In this document: piece after piece, positions 1 to 8,852 of the stretch | Layout: each line of letters opens with the position of its first letter | Numbering within the stretch: the first letter of the stretch is position 1 | Origin: Acidimicrobiales bacterium | GTDB taxonomy: Bacteria; Actinomycetota; Acidimicrobiia; Acidimicrobiales; Iamiaceae | Length of the DNA: 64,000 nucleotides | NCBI GenBank assembly: GCA_035547835.1 | Contig: DASZTW010000001.1 | Coordinates: forward strand, 1 to 64,000 | Reading direction: 5' to 3' | Notes under the pieces: generated by a model | What the model was told of the DNA's origin: nothing | The model's database searches: none | Seen by the model: the letters and a program-made list of their open reading frames with translations, nothing else | Position numbers and translations under genes: made by a program

Positions 1-467
1 TCGTGATCACGCCAACCCGCCGCCGTCGCCAGATCGTCCTGCAGATCAGTGGCCACCACCTCCGCGCCCCGCGACGCGAACAACGCCGTCAACGGCTCCT
101 TGCCCACCCCGAACCCCACACCACGCCGACCCGGCTGCAAGGAGCCGCTGCGCTCGAGGGCCTCGGCGATGTACGCCCACTCCCACACCTTGCGGTGCGG
201 CAGCACGGTCGCCCCCGCGTAGAGCGGATCGGAGTCCCACCCCGGCCGGAGCCGCTCCCAGTCGGGTCGCAGGGTCGTCGCCCACCGCAACATGGTGGGG
301 TCGACCATCGACTCGTACGTGCAGGGCTGCGACACCATCAGCGACTTGTCGAGCCACGACACCGCCCGCAACCGCAGCTCCTTGCGGCGCCCGAGCAGCT
401 CACCGCGGCGGCGGTACAGCCGCCCGGCGCGATCGACCGCCGACCGACCCTGGTTGGTGAGCTGCAT
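1..467 (-). CDS. Class I SAM-dependent methyltransferase-like protein, N-terminal part only
   Basis: The frame starts at an ATG at 467 and runs off the left window edge, leaving 155 residues. No other ATG/GTG/TTG lies between this ATG and an in-frame TGA ten codons upstream. Residues 115-124 hold a glycine-rich motif (RGVGFGVGKE) and 136-142 end in VVATDL, the usual motif I plus acidic strand end of a Rossmann-type methyltransferase. The segment before it (residues 50-105, many W and P) is not a domain I recognise. It lies downstream of rsmA on the same strand, where ispE often sits in actinobacteria; this is not ispE. Substrate unknown. Confidence 0.6.
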   Translation of the reverse strand, partial: MQLTNQGRSAVDRAGRLYRRRGELLGRRKELRLRAVSWLDKSLMVSQPCTYESMVDPTMLRWATTLRPDWERLRPGWDSDPLYAGATVLPHRKVWEWAYIAEALERSGSLQPGRRGVGFGVGKEPLTALFASRGAEVVATDLQDDLATAAGWRDH

Positions 468-558
468 GGCCTGCCACGGTACCGGCCACGACGATCACCC
501 CTGGTCGACGACGGGGGCCCAACCACTTCCCACCCCGCTACCCCCGGCGGCCGCCCGG

Positions 559-1416
559 TCACGACCCGCCCGACGCGGTGGCCTGAGCCACCGCGTCCGC
601 CAGCCGCACCCAGGCTTCCAGGCCGAGCTGCTCGGGACGGGCCGTGGGGTCGATCCCTGCCACGTCCCACGTCGTCACGTCGACGTGGCCGGCGAGCGAC
701 CGCCGCAGCATCTTGCGGCGCTGGCCGAACGCGGCGCGCACCAGCGAGAACAGCAGCGCCTCGTCGGCGACATCCACCGGCTCGGACCGGCGCACGATCT
801 CCACCAGCGCGGAGCCAACCCTCGGCCGGGGCACGAACACGTCGGGTCCCACACGGCCGACCACCTTCGCGGTGGCGTGAAAGGCGACTTTGACCGAAGG
901 GATGCCATAGGCCTTGTCGCCCGGCGGCGCGGCCAACCGCTCGCCCACCTCGGCTTGCACCATCACCAAGAAGCGTCCGATGACCGGCACCTCGTCGAGC
1001 AGGTCGAGCAGCAGCGGCGTGGCGACGTTGTACGGGAGGTTGGCCACCAGCGTCCAGGTGCCGGCGCCGGTCAGCAGCGAGTGCCATTCAGCGGTGGTCG
1101 CGTCGGCCTCCACCACGCGGACCAGCCCTACCGGTTCCAGCACGCCGGCTTCGTCGAGCACGGCCCGCAGCGCGGGCAGCACGTACTTGTCGAGCTCGAC
1201 CGCCAACACCTCGGCCCCGGTGGCGGCCAGTTCGAGCGTGAGCGACCCGAGGCCCGGACCGACCTCGACGACGTGGTCACCCGGCCCAACCTTCGCCAGG
1301 CGGGCGATGCGACGCACCGTGTTGGGGTCGGCCACGAAGTTCTGGCCGAGGGCGCGCGAGGGCGACAAGTCGAACGTCGACATCAACTCCGCGATCCGCC
1401 GCCGGGTCAGCGCCAT
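559..1416 (-). CDS. rsmA: 16S rRNA (adenine1518/1519-N6)-dimethyltransferase RsmA (KsgA)
   Basis: Dimethylates two adjacent adenines in the 3'-terminal hairpin of 16S rRNA during small-subunit assembly. The 285-residue product has LGQNF at 23-27, the SAM-binding motif EVGPGLG at 51-57 and the catalytic NLPYN at 126-130, all typical of the family. I chose the ATG at 1416 because homology (RRRIAELM, then LGQNF) begins here; the same frame is open further upstream but would overlap the neighbouring gene. It follows the double-psi beta-barrel protein gene by about 40 bases in the metG-tatD-...-rsmA order usual for actinobacteria. Confidence 0.96.
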   Translation of the reverse strand: MALTRRRIAELMSTFDLSPSRALGQNFVADPNTVRRIARLAKVGPGDHVVEVGPGLGSLTLELAATGAEVLAVELDKYVLPALRAVLDEAGVLEPVGLVRVVEADATTAEWHSLLTGAGTWTLVANLPYNVATPLLLDLLDEVPVIGRFLVMVQAEVGERLAAPPGDKAYGIPSVKVAFHATAKVVGRVGPDVFVPRPRVGSALVEIVRRSEPVDVADEALLFSLVRAAFGQRRKMLRRSLAGHVDVTTWDVAGIDPTARPEQLGLEAWVRLADAVAQATASGGS

Positions 1417-1456
1417 CGCCTGCAGTCTGCCGCCCGGCTCTACGGCCGGGCCGGGA

Positions 1457-2299
1457 TCACCAGCTGATGCGGATGCTGATCCGACCAGCGCCCAGCGGGG
1501 CGAGCTGCTGGAACACCGACGCATCCATGTCGAGGATCGTCGGGTAGCCGAATGCACCGCGGTCGTTGACCACGCAGGTGGCCGTGGCACCGGTGGCCGT
1601 GTTGGTCACATGGACCACCGTGCCCATCGGCAGATTGTTGTTGGCGCAGCCGCCGGACTTGTAGCGATACCACGTGCCCTGGCCGCTTTGGCTGCTCGCC
1701 GGGGCTGCCGCCGGCCGGGGGGCAGCGGTGGGTGCCGGGCGCGGCGCCGTGGTCGCCGTCGGGCGGGGCGCCGTGGTGGCTGCCGGGCGAGCCGCCGACG
1801 ACGACGGCGCAGCTGCGGTGGTCGACGGCGCGGTCGTGGCGGCGACCCGCTGGAGGACCGCCTGAGCCGGGTGAGCGGCGGCGGCGACCGGCGCCGCAGA
1901 GACCGGCACAGCCGACGGCGCGGTCGACGTGGCCGGCGCAGCCGTGGCCGGAGCGGCGGTGGTCGAGCCGGCTGCACTGGTGGACGTGGCGTGCGAGTCG
2001 TGCGCCAGCACCGACTTCGGCGCCTGGACGACGGCGACGTTCTTCGAGCCGCTGCCCGAGCCACGGCTCAGCGCGAGGAGCGGGACGGCGAGGACGGCCA
2101 GCAGCACCGCGGCGAGGATGCCGGGGTGGGCCATGCGCTTGGAGCCGGCCGAAGCGGACGACCGCTGGCGGCGGGGGCCCGGCGTGGCAGCGCCGAGGGG
2201 CGCTTCGCCCATGCGCTCCCACCACGGGACTTCACCGGGAGAGCGGGTGTGGGCACCACGGGCGCGGGGGGTCGGACGAGACGGGCGGTTCGGGTCCAT
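1457..2299 (-). CDS. Exported RlpA-like double-psi beta-barrel protein
   Basis: Predicted cell-wall-associated protein of 280 residues. Residues 1-55 are basic and Pro-rich, about 57-75 form one hydrophobic helix (signal anchor), about 85-190 are a low-complexity Ala/Thr/Pro linker, and the last 80 residues resemble the RlpA/3D double-psi beta-barrel fold (GTWYRYKSGGCANN, then VNDRG and LDMD). Such domains bind or cleave peptidoglycan. The gene sits between tatD and rsmA, the slot filled by resuscitation-promoting factor rpfB in mycobacteria, but I see no lysozyme-like Rpf domain. Start uncertain: ATG 2299 is used; ATG 2134 directly before the hydrophobic helix is a good alternative. Confidence 0.8.
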   Translation of the reverse strand: MDPNRPSRPTPRARGAHTRSPGEVPWWERMGEAPLGAATPGPRRQRSSASAGSKRMAHPGILAAVLLAVLAVPLLALSRGSGSGSKNVAVVQAPKSVLAHDSHATSTSAAGSTTAAPATAAPATSTAPSAVPVSAAPVAAAAHPAQAVLQRVAATTAPSTTAAAPSSSAARPAATTAPRPTATTAPRPAPTAAPRPAAAPASSQSGQGTWYRYKSGGCANNNLPMGTVVHVTNTATGATATCVVNDRGAFGYPTILDMDASVFQQLAPLGAGRISIRISW

Positions 2300-2310
2300 G
2301 ACGGGAGCAG

Positions 2311-2340
2311 AACCTAGAGGGTCCCGTAACGAAACCGCAA
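2311..2340 (-). promoter_or_regulatory. Candidate promoter of the beta-barrel protein gene
   Basis: On the minus strand TTGCGG (2335-2340) and TAGGTT (2311-2316) are separated by 18 bases, and TAGGTT ends 11 bases before the ATG at 2299, so the leader would be very short. The rest of the 243-base gap up to tatD shows no recognisable riboswitch. Confidence 0.35.
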
Positions 2341-2542
2341 CTTACGGGGGTGAAATTCGCCGCTCGAGACGCCTTGGAGCGGAGTCCGTTCTCGTTGGCA
2401 GAGAACCTTCCTCTCACCAGATTCCCTTGTGTCGCAAGGCATTCCGGCAGCCAGGTGCGCCCGGGTCGGTCACAGAGGTGTGCCGCTCGATGGCGGTTCG
2501 GTGACAGGGGTCGCAACACGGCTGTCATGCGCCGGGCCGGGA

Positions 2543-3349
2543 TCAGGCGTCGGGCAGCGCGTACACCTCGATCGCGTTGCGCCACGACCGGTCGGCCACC
2601 TCATCGACCGCCACATCGTGCAACGCGGCCACGGCCTCCCCCACCCGCACCACCCACGCCGGCCGGTTCGCCTTGCCGCGGTTGGGGGTGGGGGCGAGGT
2701 AAGGGCTGTCGGTCTCGACGAGCAACCGATCGAGCGGGCAGAGCGCTGCGGCGGCCTGCACGTCGGCGGCGGCCTTGAAGGTCACGATGCCGCTGAACGA
2801 CAGGTGGGCGCCGAGATCGAGGCAGCGGCGGGCCTCGTCGGGACCGCCTGTGAAGCAGTGGATCACCGTGCGGGAGGGCACGCCTTGCGCAGCGAGGATG
2901 TCGAACGTGTCGTCCCACGCCTCGCGGGTGTGCACCACGAGGGGCAGGTCGTGGGCCTGCGCCAAGGCGATCTGGGCGGCGAACATCGCCCGCTGATCCG
3001 CGCGAGGCGAGTGGTCGTAGTGGTAGTCGAGGCCGCACTCCCCCACGGCCACCACTTTCGGGTGGTCGAGCAGCGGCTCGAGCCCGTCGAGGCCGTGGCG
3101 CGCTTCGTGGGGGTGCAGGCCGACCGTTGCCCACACGCCGTCGTGCGCCTCGGCCGCCGCGATCGCCTCCCGGCTCGACGCGAGATCGCACCCGACCGTG
3201 ATCATCCGCTCGACGCCCACCTCCCTGGCCTCGGCGACGAGCGCGGCCACCACCCCCTCGACCGAGGAGTCAGCGTCGTCGCCCGGGGTCGGCTGAAAGC
3301 GGCCCGCGTCGAAGCCCAAGTGGCAGTGGTCGTCGATCCAACGGGGCAC
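2543..3349 (-). CDS. tatD: TatD family metal-dependent deoxyribonuclease/hydrolase
   Basis: Amidohydrolase-fold nuclease of 268 residues. The N-terminal metal ligands HCH are at residues 8-10; GECGLDYH, VVHTREAW, VIHCFTGG and LVETDSPYLAP follow in the family order. The start is taken as GTG at 3349, eight bases after the metG stop, because homology (IDDHCHL) begins four residues later; longer readings would overlap metG. It belongs to the run rmuC-metG-tatD-(beta-barrel protein)-rsmA. Its cellular role (3'-5' exonuclease, DNA repair) is known only from the family. Confidence 0.93.
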   Translation of the reverse strand: MPRWIDDHCHLGFDAGRFQPTPGDDADSSVEGVVAALVAEAREVGVERMITVGCDLASSREAIAAAEAHDGVWATVGLHPHEARHGLDGLEPLLDHPKVVAVGECGLDYHYDHSPRADQRAMFAAQIALAQAHDLPLVVHTREAWDDTFDILAAQGVPSRTVIHCFTGGPDEARRCLDLGAHLSFSGIVTFKAAADVQAAAALCPLDRLLVETDSPYLAPTPNRGKANRPAWVVRVGEAVAALHDVAVDEVADRSWRNAIEVYALPDA

Positions 3350-3357
3350 GGTCGAGC

Positions 3358-4869
3358 TCAGGCCTTGATGCGCGGGAACAGCGGCGCGCCCTTCTCGACC
3401 GGGAGGCCACCCGGGTAGCCACCCCACTCGCCCGCGGCGGGCAGACGTTGGTCGGCCACCGAGCCCGGCAAGCCGATGCGGCGCCACACCTCGGCCGACG
3501 CGGTCGGGGTGGCGGGCGACGCGAGGACGGCCACGATCCGCAGCGCCTCGAGTGCGTCGCCGAGCACCGCGTCGACCTCGGGACCGGACTCCGCCTTCCA
3601 CGGCTCGGTGGCTTCCAGCAGCGCGTTGGTCTCACGGATGAGCCGCCACGTGTGGTCGAGCGCGACGGATGGCGCCACCGCCTCCCACGCCGCGGCAGCG
3701 TCGCGGCACACTTCGGCGGCGACCGGCGCGAGCGGGCTGTCAGGCCGGGGCGCCGGCCCGATGCCGCCGCACTGCTTGGCCACCACCGTGGACACGCGGG
3801 CCAGCAAGTTGCCGTAGTTGTTGGCCAGATCGGCGTTGTAACGGGCGACCATGCCCTCGTAGCTGAAGTCGCCGTCGGGGCCGAATGCCACGTCGTGCAA
3901 GAAGTGGTGGCGGAACCCGTCGACGCCGAAGTCGGCCACCAGGTCGGCCGGGGCGATCTGGTTGAACGCCGTCTTCGACATCTTCTCGCCGCCGACCAGC
4001 AAGAAGCCGTGCACGTCGACGTGGGTGGGCAGCGGCAGGTCGGCCGCCAGCAACATGGCCGGCCAGTACACGCAGTGGAAGCGCAAGATGTCCTTGCCGA
4101 TGAGGTGCTGCACGTGTGGCCACCAGGCGGCGAACCGCTCCGGATCGGACCCGTAGCCGACTGCCGTGAGGTAGTTGGTGAGGGCGTCGAACCACACATA
4201 CGTGACGTGGGTGGGGTCCCACGGCAGCGGCACGCCCCACGTGATCGACGTGCGGCTGATCGAGAAGTCCTTCAAGCCGCCGCGTATGAAGCCCAGCGCC
4301 TCGTTGCGCTTGGTCTCCGGGCGGACGAAGTCGGGATGCGCGGCGTAGTGGTCGAGCAGCGGCTGTTCGAACTTCGAGAGCTCGAAGAAGTAGTTCTCCT
4401 CGCTGACCTGCTCGACGGGGCGCTTGTGGATCGGGCACAGCCCGTCGACCAGCTCGGAGGGGTCGTAGTAGGCCTCGCACGACACGCAATACAGGCCCTC
4501 GTAGACGTCTTTGCGGACGAAGCCTCGGTCGTAGACCTGCTGGAGCAACTCGGCGACGGCCGTGTAGTGGCGCGGCTCGCTCGTGCGGATGAAGTCGTCG
4601 TTGGAGATGCCGAGCAGCTCCCACGCCTCCACGAACCGGGCCGCGGTGCGGTCGGCCCACTCCTGGGGCGACACGCCGTTGGCCTCGGCGGCCCGTTGGA
4701 TCTTCAGCCCGTGCTCGTCGGTGCCCGTGAGGAAGAAGACGTCGTCGCCGATCAGCCGGTGCCAGCGGGCCAGGGCGTCGGCCGTGACGGTGGTGTAGGC
4801 GTGGCCGATGTGGGGCGCGTCGTTGACGTAGTAGATCGGGGTGGTGACGAAGAATCGGCGCGGCTCCAC
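3358..4869 (-). CDS. metG: Methionyl-tRNA synthetase
   Basis: Charges tRNA-Met with methionine. The 503-residue class I synthetase has HIGH at 20-23, the KMSKT variant of the KMSKS loop at 296-300, and a Cys-rich insert (YCVSC, then CPIHK) in the connective peptide. The start is GTG at 4869 (VEPRRFFVTTPIYYV); a longer in-frame extension into rmuC has no homology. TAGCCT lies eight bases before the GTG, so it may also have a leaderless promoter. There is no C-terminal tRNA-binding domain, as in the shorter actinobacterial enzymes. Confidence 0.96.
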   Translation of the reverse strand: MEPRRFFVTTPIYYVNDAPHIGHAYTTVTADALARWHRLIGDDVFFLTGTDEHGLKIQRAAEANGVSPQEWADRTAARFVEAWELLGISNDDFIRTSEPRHYTAVAELLQQVYDRGFVRKDVYEGLYCVSCEAYYDPSELVDGLCPIHKRPVEQVSEENYFFELSKFEQPLLDHYAAHPDFVRPETKRNEALGFIRGGLKDFSISRTSITWGVPLPWDPTHVTYVWFDALTNYLTAVGYGSDPERFAAWWPHVQHLIGKDILRFHCVYWPAMLLAADLPLPTHVDVHGFLLVGGEKMSKTAFNQIAPADLVADFGVDGFRHHFLHDVAFGPDGDFSYEGMVARYNADLANNYGNLLARVSTVVAKQCGGIGPAPRPDSPLAPVAAEVCRDAAAAWEAVAPSVALDHTWRLIRETNALLEATEPWKAESGPEVDAVLGDALEALRIVAVLASPATPTASAEVWRRIGLPGSVADQRLPAAGEWGGYPGGLPVEKGAPLFPRIKA

Positions 4870-4880
4870 GGCAGCCGAGG

Positions 4881-5924
4881 CTACCGGGCACCGCCAACGT
4901 CGCTGATCTGGGTTTCCGGCCGTGATGAGGACGCGGGAGCCACCAAGGAGAGCAGGTCGCTCCCTCTCGCATCGACGCCGAGCAGGTCGACCCGGTCGAG
5001 GTGGCGCTCGAGCTGGCGGCGCCGGGTGCCGGCCAGCTCCTCGAAGCCCCGGTGCGCGGTCTCCCACTGCTTGGCCACCCGATCGAGCTGGCCGGCGAAG
5101 CGCTCCCACTCGGCCCGGAACCGGGTGAGGCCCTCGCGCAGCTCATCGGACGCCTGACCGATCCGGAACGCCTCGGTCGACTGGCGGATCACGGCCAGCA
5201 CCGCGAACAACGTGAACGGCGAGCACACCACCAGGCGCTGCGCCAGCGCCACGTCGACCAGGTCGGGGTCGGCCGACATGACAAACGAGTAGATCGCCTC
5301 GTTCGGGATGAAGATCAGCGCGATGCCCGGCGTCGTCGACGGGTCGGTGTAGCCCCGGCCGGCCACCGCTTTCAGGTGGCCGCGGACGGCCCGCAGGAAC
5401 GCCCGCTCGTGGTCAGACTGCTCGGCCTCGGTCGGGGCCTGGAGCGACGCGAGGTAGTGGTCGGCCGGGAACTTCACGTCCATGTGCAGCACACGGCCTT
5501 CGGGCAACAAGAAAGTGACGTCGGGCCGGGCACCGTTGGCCACCCCACGCTGGCGCACGTAGCTCACGCCCTCGACCAGCCCGGCGGCGCGCAAGACGTC
5601 GTCGGCCATGCGCTCGCCCCACTGCCCACGCGCCTGGCTGTTGGCGAGGGCGGCCTGCAAGTCGCGGGTGGTGGTGCCGAGCTCGCGGGTGGCGCGCAAG
5701 GCCTCGCGGATGCCGGCCGCGAGGTCACCGTGCGAGCGAGCTTGGGCTCGCTGCAGCTCCGCCACCAGCGCACCCATGCGTTGCAGCTCCGCGCCGAGCT
5801 GGCGTTCGGCCGCGCCGATCTCGCCCTCGCCCTGCGGGCGCCGCCGCCCGACGCCGACCGCGAGCGCGGCCACCACCGCCCCGACCACACCCGCCACCAG
5901 GCCGATCACCAGTCCCGTCACCAT
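4881..5924 (-). CDS. rmuC: RmuC family DNA recombination protein
   Basis: 347-residue RmuC-type protein with an N-terminal hydrophobic helix (residues 3-26), a coiled-coil segment (about 35-95, many E/Q/R), and the RmuC core: QARGQWGE near 100, DVTFLLPEGRVLHMDVKFP near 135-155 and IALIFIPNEA near 205. RmuC proteins limit inversion at short inverted repeats in E. coli and carry a PD-(D/E)XK-like nuclease fold; biochemical activity is inferred from the family. It is the first gene of the minus-strand run, ending 11 bases before metG. Confidence 0.9.
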   Translation of the reverse strand: MVTGLVIGLVAGVVGAVVAALAVGVGRRRPQGEGEIGAAERQLGAELQRMGALVAELQRAQARSHGDLAAGIREALRATRELGTTTRDLQAALANSQARGQWGERMADDVLRAAGLVEGVSYVRQRGVANGARPDVTFLLPEGRVLHMDVKFPADHYLASLQAPTEAEQSDHERAFLRAVRGHLKAVAGRGYTDPSTTPGIALIFIPNEAIYSFVMSADPDLVDVALAQRLVVCSPFTLFAVLAVIRQSTEAFRIGQASDELREGLTRFRAEWERFAGQLDRVAKQWETAHRGFEELAGTRRRQLERHLDRVDLLGVDARGSDLLSLVAPASSSRPETQISDVGGAR

Positions 5925-6001
5925 GGCCCCATCATCGCCATGCGGTGTGACATCGAAGGGTCCACCGGGGCAGATCCGTCTTGGAACTGGGGAAACGGTT
6001 G

Positions 6002-6283
6002 TCAGGCCCGGACGAGGCGGGCGATGGCGTCGGACGCTTCGCGCACCTTGGCCTCGGCCTCGGCGCCACCCTCCGCGACGGCTTCGGCCACGCAGTGCGA
6101 CAAGTGCTCGTCGAGCAGGCCGAGCGCCACCGACTGGAGCGCCCGGTTGGCGGCGGAGATCTGCGTGAGGATGTCGATGCAGTACTTGTCGTCGTCGATC
6201 ATCCGCTGGAGTCCGCGCACCTGGCCCTCGATGCGGCGCAGCCGTTTGAGGTACTCGTCCTTGTTGGCGGTGTAGCCGTGCAT
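6002..6283 (-). CDS. csoR: CsoR family copper-sensing repressor
   Basis: 93-residue all-helical repressor. YLKRLRRIEGQVRGLQRMI is the conserved DNA-contact region, and the metal ligands of the CsoR C-H-C fingerprint are visible: Cys in DKYCIDIL, His and Cys in LDEHLSHC. Cu(I) binding releases the operator. The start is the ATG at 6283; TATGCT lies exactly six bases upstream (6290-6295), so its mRNA is probably leaderless. It is divergent from copZ-copA and the predicted operator lies between them. Confidence 0.93.
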   Translation of the reverse strand: MHGYTANKDEYLKRLRRIEGQVRGLQRMIDDDKYCIDILTQISAANRALQSVALGLLDEHLSHCVAEAVAEGGAEAEAKVREASDAIARLVRA

Positions 6284-6299
6284 GTCGCCAGCATACCAG

Positions 6300-6328
6300 T
6301 TGCTACCCCTAGGGGGTATGGGTAGGGT
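6300..6328 (+). promoter_or_regulatory. copZ promoter with CsoR operator in its spacer
   Basis: TTGCTA (6300-6305) and TAGGGT (6323-6328) are 17 bases apart, and TAGGGT ends seven bases before the copZ ATG. The near-palindrome TACCCCTAGGGGGTA at 6304-6318 lies in the spacer and matches the GC-core CsoR operator type known from other actinobacteria. Repressor binding would block copZ-copA and, because the site is just upstream of TATGCT on the other strand, csoR itself. Confidence 0.8.
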
Positions 6329-6335
6329 GGTCGGC

Positions 6336-6545
6336 ATGACGACGACCGCCACGTTCGAGATCGCCGGGATGAGCTGCGAGCACTGCGTTCGCGCCGTCAC
6401 CGAGGAGCTGTCCGCGATCGACGGGGTGACCGACGTGCACGTCGACCTCGCCGCCGGCACCGCGGAGGTCACCAGCGACGCCCCCCTGCCCGACGCCGCC
6501 GTACGCGCCGCTGTCGACGAAGCGGGCTACGAGCTCACGCCATGA
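6336..6545 (+). CDS. copZ: CopZ-type copper chaperone
   Basis: 69-residue heavy-metal-associated (HMA) domain protein. GMSCEHC at residues 10-16 gives the CxxC copper-binding pair, and the beta-alpha-beta-beta-alpha-beta pattern fills the rest. It should pass Cu(I) to the ATPase encoded next, with which it overlaps by four bases (ATGA). Start ATG 6336; ATG 6318 is in frame but would lie inside the operator and promoter. Confidence 0.92.
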   Translation: MTTTATFEIAGMSCEHCVRAVTEELSAIDGVTDVHVDLAAGTAEVTSDAPLPDAAVRAAVDEAGYELTP

Positions 6546-8827
6546 CCGGCACCGCACCCGCCGGCCCGACCCCTCGCCACGTCGACCTCGACATCGGCGG
6601 GATGACGTGCGCCTCGTGCGCCAGCCGCATCGAGAAGCGTCTCAACAAGGTCGGCGGGGTGACCGGCACGGTCAACTACGCCACCGAGCGAGCCACCGTC
6701 GACGTCGACCCCTCGGTCACCGACGACGAGCTCATCGCTGCAGTGGAGGCCGCGGGCTACCGGGCGCGGGTCCCGGCAGCGGTTGGCGCCGGCGCGCCCC
6801 CCCAGGCCGCCGACGCCCACGCGGTCGACGACCAAGACCACGACCACGACCACGGGTCGGACTCGACCGCCGGTCTCGGCCAGCGCTTGTGGATCTCGGC
6901 CGCGCTCGCACTGCCTGTGGTGGCGCTGGCCATGGTGCCCGCGATCCAGTTCCGCAACTGGCAGTGGCTTTCACTCACGCTGGCCGCCCCGGTGGTCACC
7001 TGGGGTGGCTGGCCGTTCCACCGCGCCGCCGCCACGAACGCCCGCCACGGCGCGGCCACCATGGACACGCTCATCTCGGTCGGCACGCTCGCCGCGTTCG
7101 GCTGGTCGTTGTACGCCCTGTTCATCGGCGACGCCGGCATGCCCGGCATGAAGATGAAGTTCGACCTCACCACCGCCCGCGGCGCGGGCACCAACGAGCT
7201 GTACCTCGAAGTCGCGGCTGCGGTGGTGGTGTTCCTGCTCACGGGCCGCTATCTGGAGGCCCGCGCCAAGCGACGCTCGGGTGCCGCGCTGCGAGCGCTG
7301 CTCGAGCTCGGCGCCAAGGACGTCGCGGCGCTCCGCGACGGGCGCGAGGTGCGGATCCCGACCGACCAGCTCGCCGCCGGCGATCTCTTCGTGGTGCGGC
7401 CCGGCGAGAAGGTGGCGACCGACGGGCTGGTCACCGAAGGAACGTCGGCCATCGACCGATCGCTCCTCACCGGCGAGAGCGTGCCGGTGGAAGTCGGGCC
7501 GGGCGACTCGGTGGCCGGCGGCACCGTCAACGCCGGCGGTCGGCTCGTGGTGCGCGCCACCCGCGTGGGGAGCGACACGCAGCTCGCCCAGATCGGCCGG
7601 TTGGTCACCGAGGCCCAGAGCGGCAAGGCGGCCGTGCAGCGCCTCGCCGACCGGGTGTCGGGCGTGTTCGTGCCGGTGGTGATCGCGGTGGCCATCGCAA
7701 CCCTCGCCGTGTGGCTGCTCACCGCCCACACGGCGGAGAGCTCGTTCACCGCGGCCGTGGCGGTGCTGATCATCGCCTGCCCGTGCGCGCTCGGCCTCGC
7801 CACCCCCACCGCCTTGATGGTCGGTACCGGCCGGGGCGCCCAGCTCGGCCTGCTGATCCGGGGCCCCGAAGTGCTCGAGTCGACGCGCAAGGTCGACACC
7901 GTGGTGCTCGACAAGACCGGCACTGTGACGACCGGCCAGATGTCGTTGGTCGACGTGGTCACCGTCGACCCGGCCGACCGGGCGGTCGCATTGCGGCTCG
8001 TCGGTGCTGTGGAGGACGCGTCGGAGCACCCGATCGCACAGGCCATCGCGGCCGCCGCCCGAGCCGAGGGCGGCGACCTCCCCGAGGTCGAGTCGTTCGC
8101 CAACCGGGCAGGCCTCGGGGTGCAAGGCGTGGTGGATGGTCACGCCGTGGTCGCCGGACGCCCCGCGCTGCTCGCCGACTTCGCGCTGCGCCTGCCACCT
8201 GAGCTCGAGTCGGCCGAGGGCGCCGCAGAGCAAGCCGGCCGGACCGCCGTGCTGGCGGGCTGGGACGGCGCCGCCCGTGCCGTGCTCGTGGTGGCCGACA
8301 CACCCAAGGACAGCTCCGCCGAGGCGATCCGCGAGCTGCGCCGGCTCGGCCTCCGGCCGGTGCTGCTCACCGGCGACAACGTGGCGACCGCCAGGAGCGT
8401 GGCGGCCCAGGTCGGCATCGACGAAGTCATCGCCGAGGTCCTGCCGGCCGACAAAGTGGCCGTCGTTCGCCGGCTCCAGGCCGAGGGCCGGGTGGTGGCG
8501 ATGGTGGGCGACGGGGTGAACGACGCCGCCGCGCTGGCGCAAGCCGATCTCGGCCTGTCGATGGGCACCGGCACCGACGCCGCGATCGAAGCCGGCGACC
8601 TGACCCTCGTGCGAGGCGATCTGCTGGCCGCGCCCGACGCCATCCGCCTCGCGCGCCGCACGTTGGGCACCATCAAGGGCAACCTCTTTTGGGCCTTCGC
8701 CTACAACGCCGCGGCGATCCCGCTTGCCGCCCTCGGCTACCTCAACCCCTTGATCGCCGGCGGCGCGATGGCGGCGTCGAGCCTGTTCGTGGTGTCCAAC
8801 AGCCTGCGCCTGCGCCGCTTCACCTGA
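6542..8827 (+). CDS. copA: Copper-translocating P1B-type ATPase
   Basis: 761-residue Cu(I) exporter. One N-terminal HMA domain (GMTCASC, residues 20-26) is followed by a His/Asp-rich stretch (about 95-110, HDHDHG), paired membrane helices, the actuator TGES loop, the membrane CPC motif (about residues 412-414) that selects Cu(I), the phosphorylation site DKTGT (about 457) and the hinge GDGVND (about 655). It is co-transcribed with copZ under CsoR control. The His-rich linker may act as an extra metal-binding site; that is inference. Confidence 0.96.
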   Translation: MTGTAPAGPTPRHVDLDIGGMTCASCASRIEKRLNKVGGVTGTVNYATERATVDVDPSVTDDELIAAVEAAGYRARVPAAVGAGAPPQAADAHAVDDQDHDHDHGSDSTAGLGQRLWISAALALPVVALAMVPAIQFRNWQWLSLTLAAPVVTWGGWPFHRAAATNARHGAATMDTLISVGTLAAFGWSLYALFIGDAGMPGMKMKFDLTTARGAGTNELYLEVAAAVVVFLLTGRYLEARAKRRSGAALRALLELGAKDVAALRDGREVRIPTDQLAAGDLFVVRPGEKVATDGLVTEGTSAIDRSLLTGESVPVEVGPGDSVAGGTVNAGGRLVVRATRVGSDTQLAQIGRLVTEAQSGKAAVQRLADRVSGVFVPVVIAVAIATLAVWLLTAHTAESSFTAAVAVLIIACPCALGLATPTALMVGTGRGAQLGLLIRGPEVLESTRKVDTVVLDKTGTVTTGQMSLVDVVTVDPADRAVALRLVGAVEDASEHPIAQAIAAAARAEGGDLPEVESFANRAGLGVQGVVDGHAVVAGRPALLADFALRLPPELESAEGAAEQAGRTAVLAGWDGAARAVLVVADTPKDSSAEAIRELRRLGLRPVLLTGDNVATARSVAAQVGIDEVIAEVLPADKVAVVRRLQAEGRVVAMVGDGVNDAAALAQADLGLSMGTGTDAAIEAGDLTLVRGDLLAAPDAIRLARRTLGTIKGNLFWAFAYNAAAIPLAALGYLNPLIAGGAMAASSLFVVSNSLRLRRFT

Positions 8828-8830
8828 CCC

Positions 8831-8845
8831 CGGCCGGGCCGGCCG
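8831..8845. terminator. GC hairpin between convergent copA and HNH genes
   Basis: CGGCCGG-g-CCGGCCG is a perfect 7-bp inverted repeat directly after the copA stop and just beyond the stop of the convergent HNH gene. There is no U-tract on either side, so terminator function is inferred from position. Confidence 0.4.
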
Positions 8846-8852
8846 CCGCCAC

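Noticed and set aside
2300-2542. Cyclic di-AMP (ydaO-type) riboswitch upstream of the cell-wall protein gene
   Set aside because: The only similar string (GGGGGTGAAATTC, near 2346) is on the wrong strand, and the other conserved elements are missing.
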